From NCBI RefSeq assembly GCF_007004645.1, contig NZ_ML660021.1:158218-222217 (forward strand): a DNA stretch of 64,000 bases. Direction: 5' to 3'. A program made the position numbers and the translations under genes. How positions within the stretch are numbered: the stretch's first letter is position 1; each line of letters opens with the position of its first letter. The notes beneath the pieces were generated by a model that saw only the letters and a program-made list of their open reading frames with translations, made no database searches and was not told where the DNA came from. Of this stretch, positions 62,901 to 64,000 are shown one piece after another. This DNA comes from Aliiroseovarius halocynthiae (GTDB lineage Bacteria; Pseudomonadota; Alphaproteobacteria; Rhodobacterales; Rhodobacteraceae).

Positions 62901-63676
62901 CGAACGGATTTCGCGCTGTCGGCCGTCATATCCACCAGATAAGCTTGCGCATCCGGATCAACGAACATCTTCCATTCGCGCAGTTTAGCGATCAAAAGCA
63001 CTTTGCCACCAGCACCCATACGACGCCCCGCCGCCAGCATTTCAACTTTATGACTGCGGGCAAGCGACGTGAAATCAAAAATCTCGGTCAGGCGGCGAAT
63101 TTCATCACTTGTGTTCCAACGCCCTTCATCATTGAAAAGAATGTCGAACAGATCCTCAGCACTGCCACCAGCAGCTTTGCAAACTTCGACACAGAACTCA
63201 GGAGTTAGAACACAAGACTTGGCATCGACTACCTTTCGCGGCCAAGTGTTGACCGATTCGATCAATCCCATCCCGGCTTTGGTGAACAACACGCGCAAAC
63301 CCAACGGCACGTGTTTTGAGCCAGCAAGATAGCCCTTCTCTTGGCCAATGGCTGCACCCAGAACTTCGCTGTAACGTGCAAGAGTTTCCGCATCATCCGC
63401 TTCGCGCGCGATGTACATTCGCCGTGCCTTGTCACCCGGATCATCCGAATAGGTATTGTCCAGACCAAGGGTCTTTGCTGCATCCACATTTGCAAGTGTA
63501 GATAGAACACTACCGCCCTTGTCCTTTAATACATATGCCACTGCCGCGTCCCCCAGCCCGCGTTGGAGCACGTGAAGACGTCGCAAATCCTTTGATACTG
63601 CGTTCGCAAATGTGTTTGGATTCAATAGACTGGAGATTATGTTTCGCAATGGATCGTCCTTTAGATCGCTACACAC
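59936..63676 (-). CDS. DUF4132-domain protein with HEAT-like repeats (E. coli YehI/MolR-like)
   Basis: 1246 residues from GTG 63676; no good ribosome-binding site is seen, so the start is uncertain. Helical HEAT-like repeats run through the first ~850 residues (for example DVRAGAAEWLADLGVKDAVKPLKARL). The C-terminal part has DUF4132 features: WSMDELADRTIPTAALNDDG, VLNPDGKQIKGLP and VIALQGERLYEALCAERRWPVQDWMRDFRAHPLMGRLTERVIWLG. It is the first gene of the five-gene operon, overlapping MoxR. E. coli yehI and molR carry the same domain. It is likely a large scaffold or sensor; no catalytic motif was recognised. Confidence 0.83.
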   Translation of the reverse strand: MCSDLKDDPLRNIISSLLNPNTFANAVSKDLRRLHVLQRGLGDAAVAYVLKDKGGSVLSTLANVDAAKTLGLDNTYSDDPGDKARRMYIAREADDAETLARYSEVLGAAIGQEKGYLAGSKHVPLGLRVLFTKAGMGLIESVNTWPRKVVDAKSCVLTPEFCVEVCKAAGGSAEDLFDILFNDEGRWNTSDEIRRLTEIFDFTSLARSHKVEMLAAGRRMGAGGKVLLIAKLREWKMFVDPDAQAYLVDMTADSAKSVRNEAVQSMMTLPEDQILPIAKEKLEGGTATVRAAMVDLLAGLRSDAGFSLLRDHLKSEKTARIKAAIESALTVDEATQSDDDAEGDDTSYLALDGSRVDIPPLQPLSKEPDFKFGAEDQKKLEQIIAKENEDIDRRNEARKGKFKYVEPKLKPSMAGQIIKLLNGTPENWVGKDHSRLWQFLNFTARDKWTMDALSRMSQDRALRFATASSRDFYSAFHLQEWGAMQAVIVRYVNSEGADYRNLEALNSEANDIVSGPWNARKTRKAEPGDLLRAEIGRDWGNYDVMDLNSDALWPLLAESFDIFDEAFGLRPAGEPAPQKSRAIQFLRLLPKTPQRYYGPLLEVATGTTKTGRAEARAMLEGAPGLEDRAIALLDDTRQDVRAGAAEWLADLGVKDAVKPLKARLKKEKSDLAKAAILTALSRLGVDLSDYVGPKALLSEAEKLLKKAKFDKLDWLVNDHLPALKFKGGQKVPADVIKAWLFLANKLKQPGGNKLFDIYLDQLTPDSARTLSTWIFDAWINFDTVRPGDDEANAHAEQYADQNWKAYQKWDKTYTREQAYRELYNGIKSQYLNSGAATKGILALSKHVDPAHAAASVRNYLKQHGSRTSQASSLLEVLAAKGDPLSLQIVISAATRLKQKGVQAHAGKLIEAVADARDWSMDELADRTIPTAALNDDGVLELPIGPDEKPYSARMDDEFKLVVLNPDGKQIKGLPAGDDDNTKASKKQLSASKKELKQVIALQGERLYEALCAERRWPVQDWMRDFRAHPLMGRLTERVIWLGEDKAGKIVTAFRPTAEGDYVNADDNEVDPLDFSAIRLAHGALLSDDDAKAWETHLADYEVKSLFTQFGRPLLSLDEQMGKATRIEDRKGWITDTFSFRGASSRLGYERGEALDGGYFNEYVKTFRSAGLCAVIEFSGNCLPEENVAAAQIHLEFAKLHGSNRRGRAIALSEVPPVLLSECWNDYRDMVAKGAFDPDWETKMPWM

Positions 63677-64000
63677 GCAGAATTGATAATCGTAAGGGAA
63701 GTTTCAACCCAAGAAGTCTCTTGTGATGCAAAAGGACCATGCTGATTGTTTGTTTCAGAACTGTGTAATACCGATTTGAGCTCCTAAAACTCCGCCAGAT
63801 TTGTGTAGGGTCCGCCCGGTAGAAGGACGGAAAATGAAGACAAAACTACTGATGAACTCATTATTCAGATGAGCGTGTCACGGGGAGGCAGGAGATCGAC
63901 TTCTGAAGTGTGCAGGCGCTATGGGGTCAGATAGGGCGTCTTCCACAAATATTAGTCGTAGTATGGCTGTAGGGTGAGCAGCCTCATCTGACTGGTCCAA
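63677..64000. other. Region upstream of the DUF4132 operon
   Basis: 324 bases up to the window end. It contains the transposase relic (63834-63933) and probably the five-gene operon's promoter near 63700-63780. No further gene is seen. Confidence 0.4.
63834..63933 (+). pseudogene. IS3-family transposase orfA relic, frameshifted
   Basis: From ATG 63834 the first codons read MKTK, and after a one-base shift the other frame reads TDELIIQMSVSRGG then STSEVCRRYGV, which is the start of an IS3-type OrfA HTH. The missing base breaks the frame, and a stop follows soon after. The rest of the element is not seen in this window. Confidence 0.65.

Noticed and set aside
1..64000. CRISPR array
   Set aside because: No series of regularly spaced identical repeats of 24-40 bases was seen anywhere in the window.

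Overview
The window looks like a chromosomal segment of an alphaproteobacterium, most likely a marine Rhodobacterales (Roseobacter-group) species. This is inferred from the moderately high GC content, a DUF2125 exported protein, a DUF2218 gene beside siderophore uptake genes, the amino-sugar ABC operon with a BadF-type kinase, and the style of the phage-like integrase. No rRNA or CRISPR array was seen. One intact tRNA, tRNA-Arg(TCT), lies at 39864-39941.

Layout. (1) 1-1710: the 3' end of an unrecognised gene and a LacI-family regulator whose 5' end looks disturbed. (2) 2222-10618: a Ser/Thr phospho-signalling and envelope module, all on the + strand: FHA protein, PP2C phosphatase, a Tat-exported PilJ-like sensor, two tandem paralogues that join a phosphate-binding-protein fold to an OmpA domain, and a membrane Ser/Thr kinase. 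No type VI secretion gene is nearby. (3) 10648-20676: a divergent amino-sugar / cell-wall-recycling locus. The minus arm has a GlcNAc kinase-like protein, a GntR regulator, a SIS-domain deaminase and nagA; the plus arm has murQ, an ABC sugar importer (binding protein, two permeases, ATPase) and a Gfo/Idh/MocA oxidoreductase. The divergent promoter region carries GGTA/TACC repeats at 11-bp steps. A strong bidirectional terminator separates it from a convergent ThDP-dependent enzyme. (4) 22698-24640: a DUF2125 protein and a LAB_N membrane protein. (5) 24637-34402: a surface-glycan cluster with a methyltransferase, a DPM1-like GT2, a GT39-like membrane transferase, three related glycosyltransferases (one with a long unknown N-terminus, one fused to a methyltransferase) and a GT32-like enzyme. 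(6) 34854-39109: a two-gene RND efflux pump.

(7) 39705-49517: a tRNA-Arg locus with a 5' tRNA relic, then an iron region with two complete siderophore ABC importers flanking bfd-bfr (iron storage and release) and a DUF2218 gene. No intact TonB receptor is present, but a possible receptor C-terminal relic lies at 40474-40590. (8) 49590-53155: a decayed accessory zone holding a small possible toxin/immunity pair, an excisionase-like protein, an integrase cut short at its catalytic C-terminus, and fragments of a PEP-mutase-like gene and an Ada-type repair gene joined end to end. (9) 53327-63676: a tightly coupled five-gene minus-strand operon (DUF4132, MoxR AAA ATPase, DUF5682, vWA, SWIM zinc finger) with the same domain order as the uncharacterised E. 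coli yehI-yehL-yehM-yehP-yehQ set. An IS3-type transposase relic lies beyond it.

The best candidates for undescribed biology are the five-gene MoxR/vWA/SWIM operon, which sits between mobile-element debris, and the kinase/phosphatase/FHA module with its paired binding-protein/OmpA proteins. All domain calls were made by reading the sequence; no database search was run.
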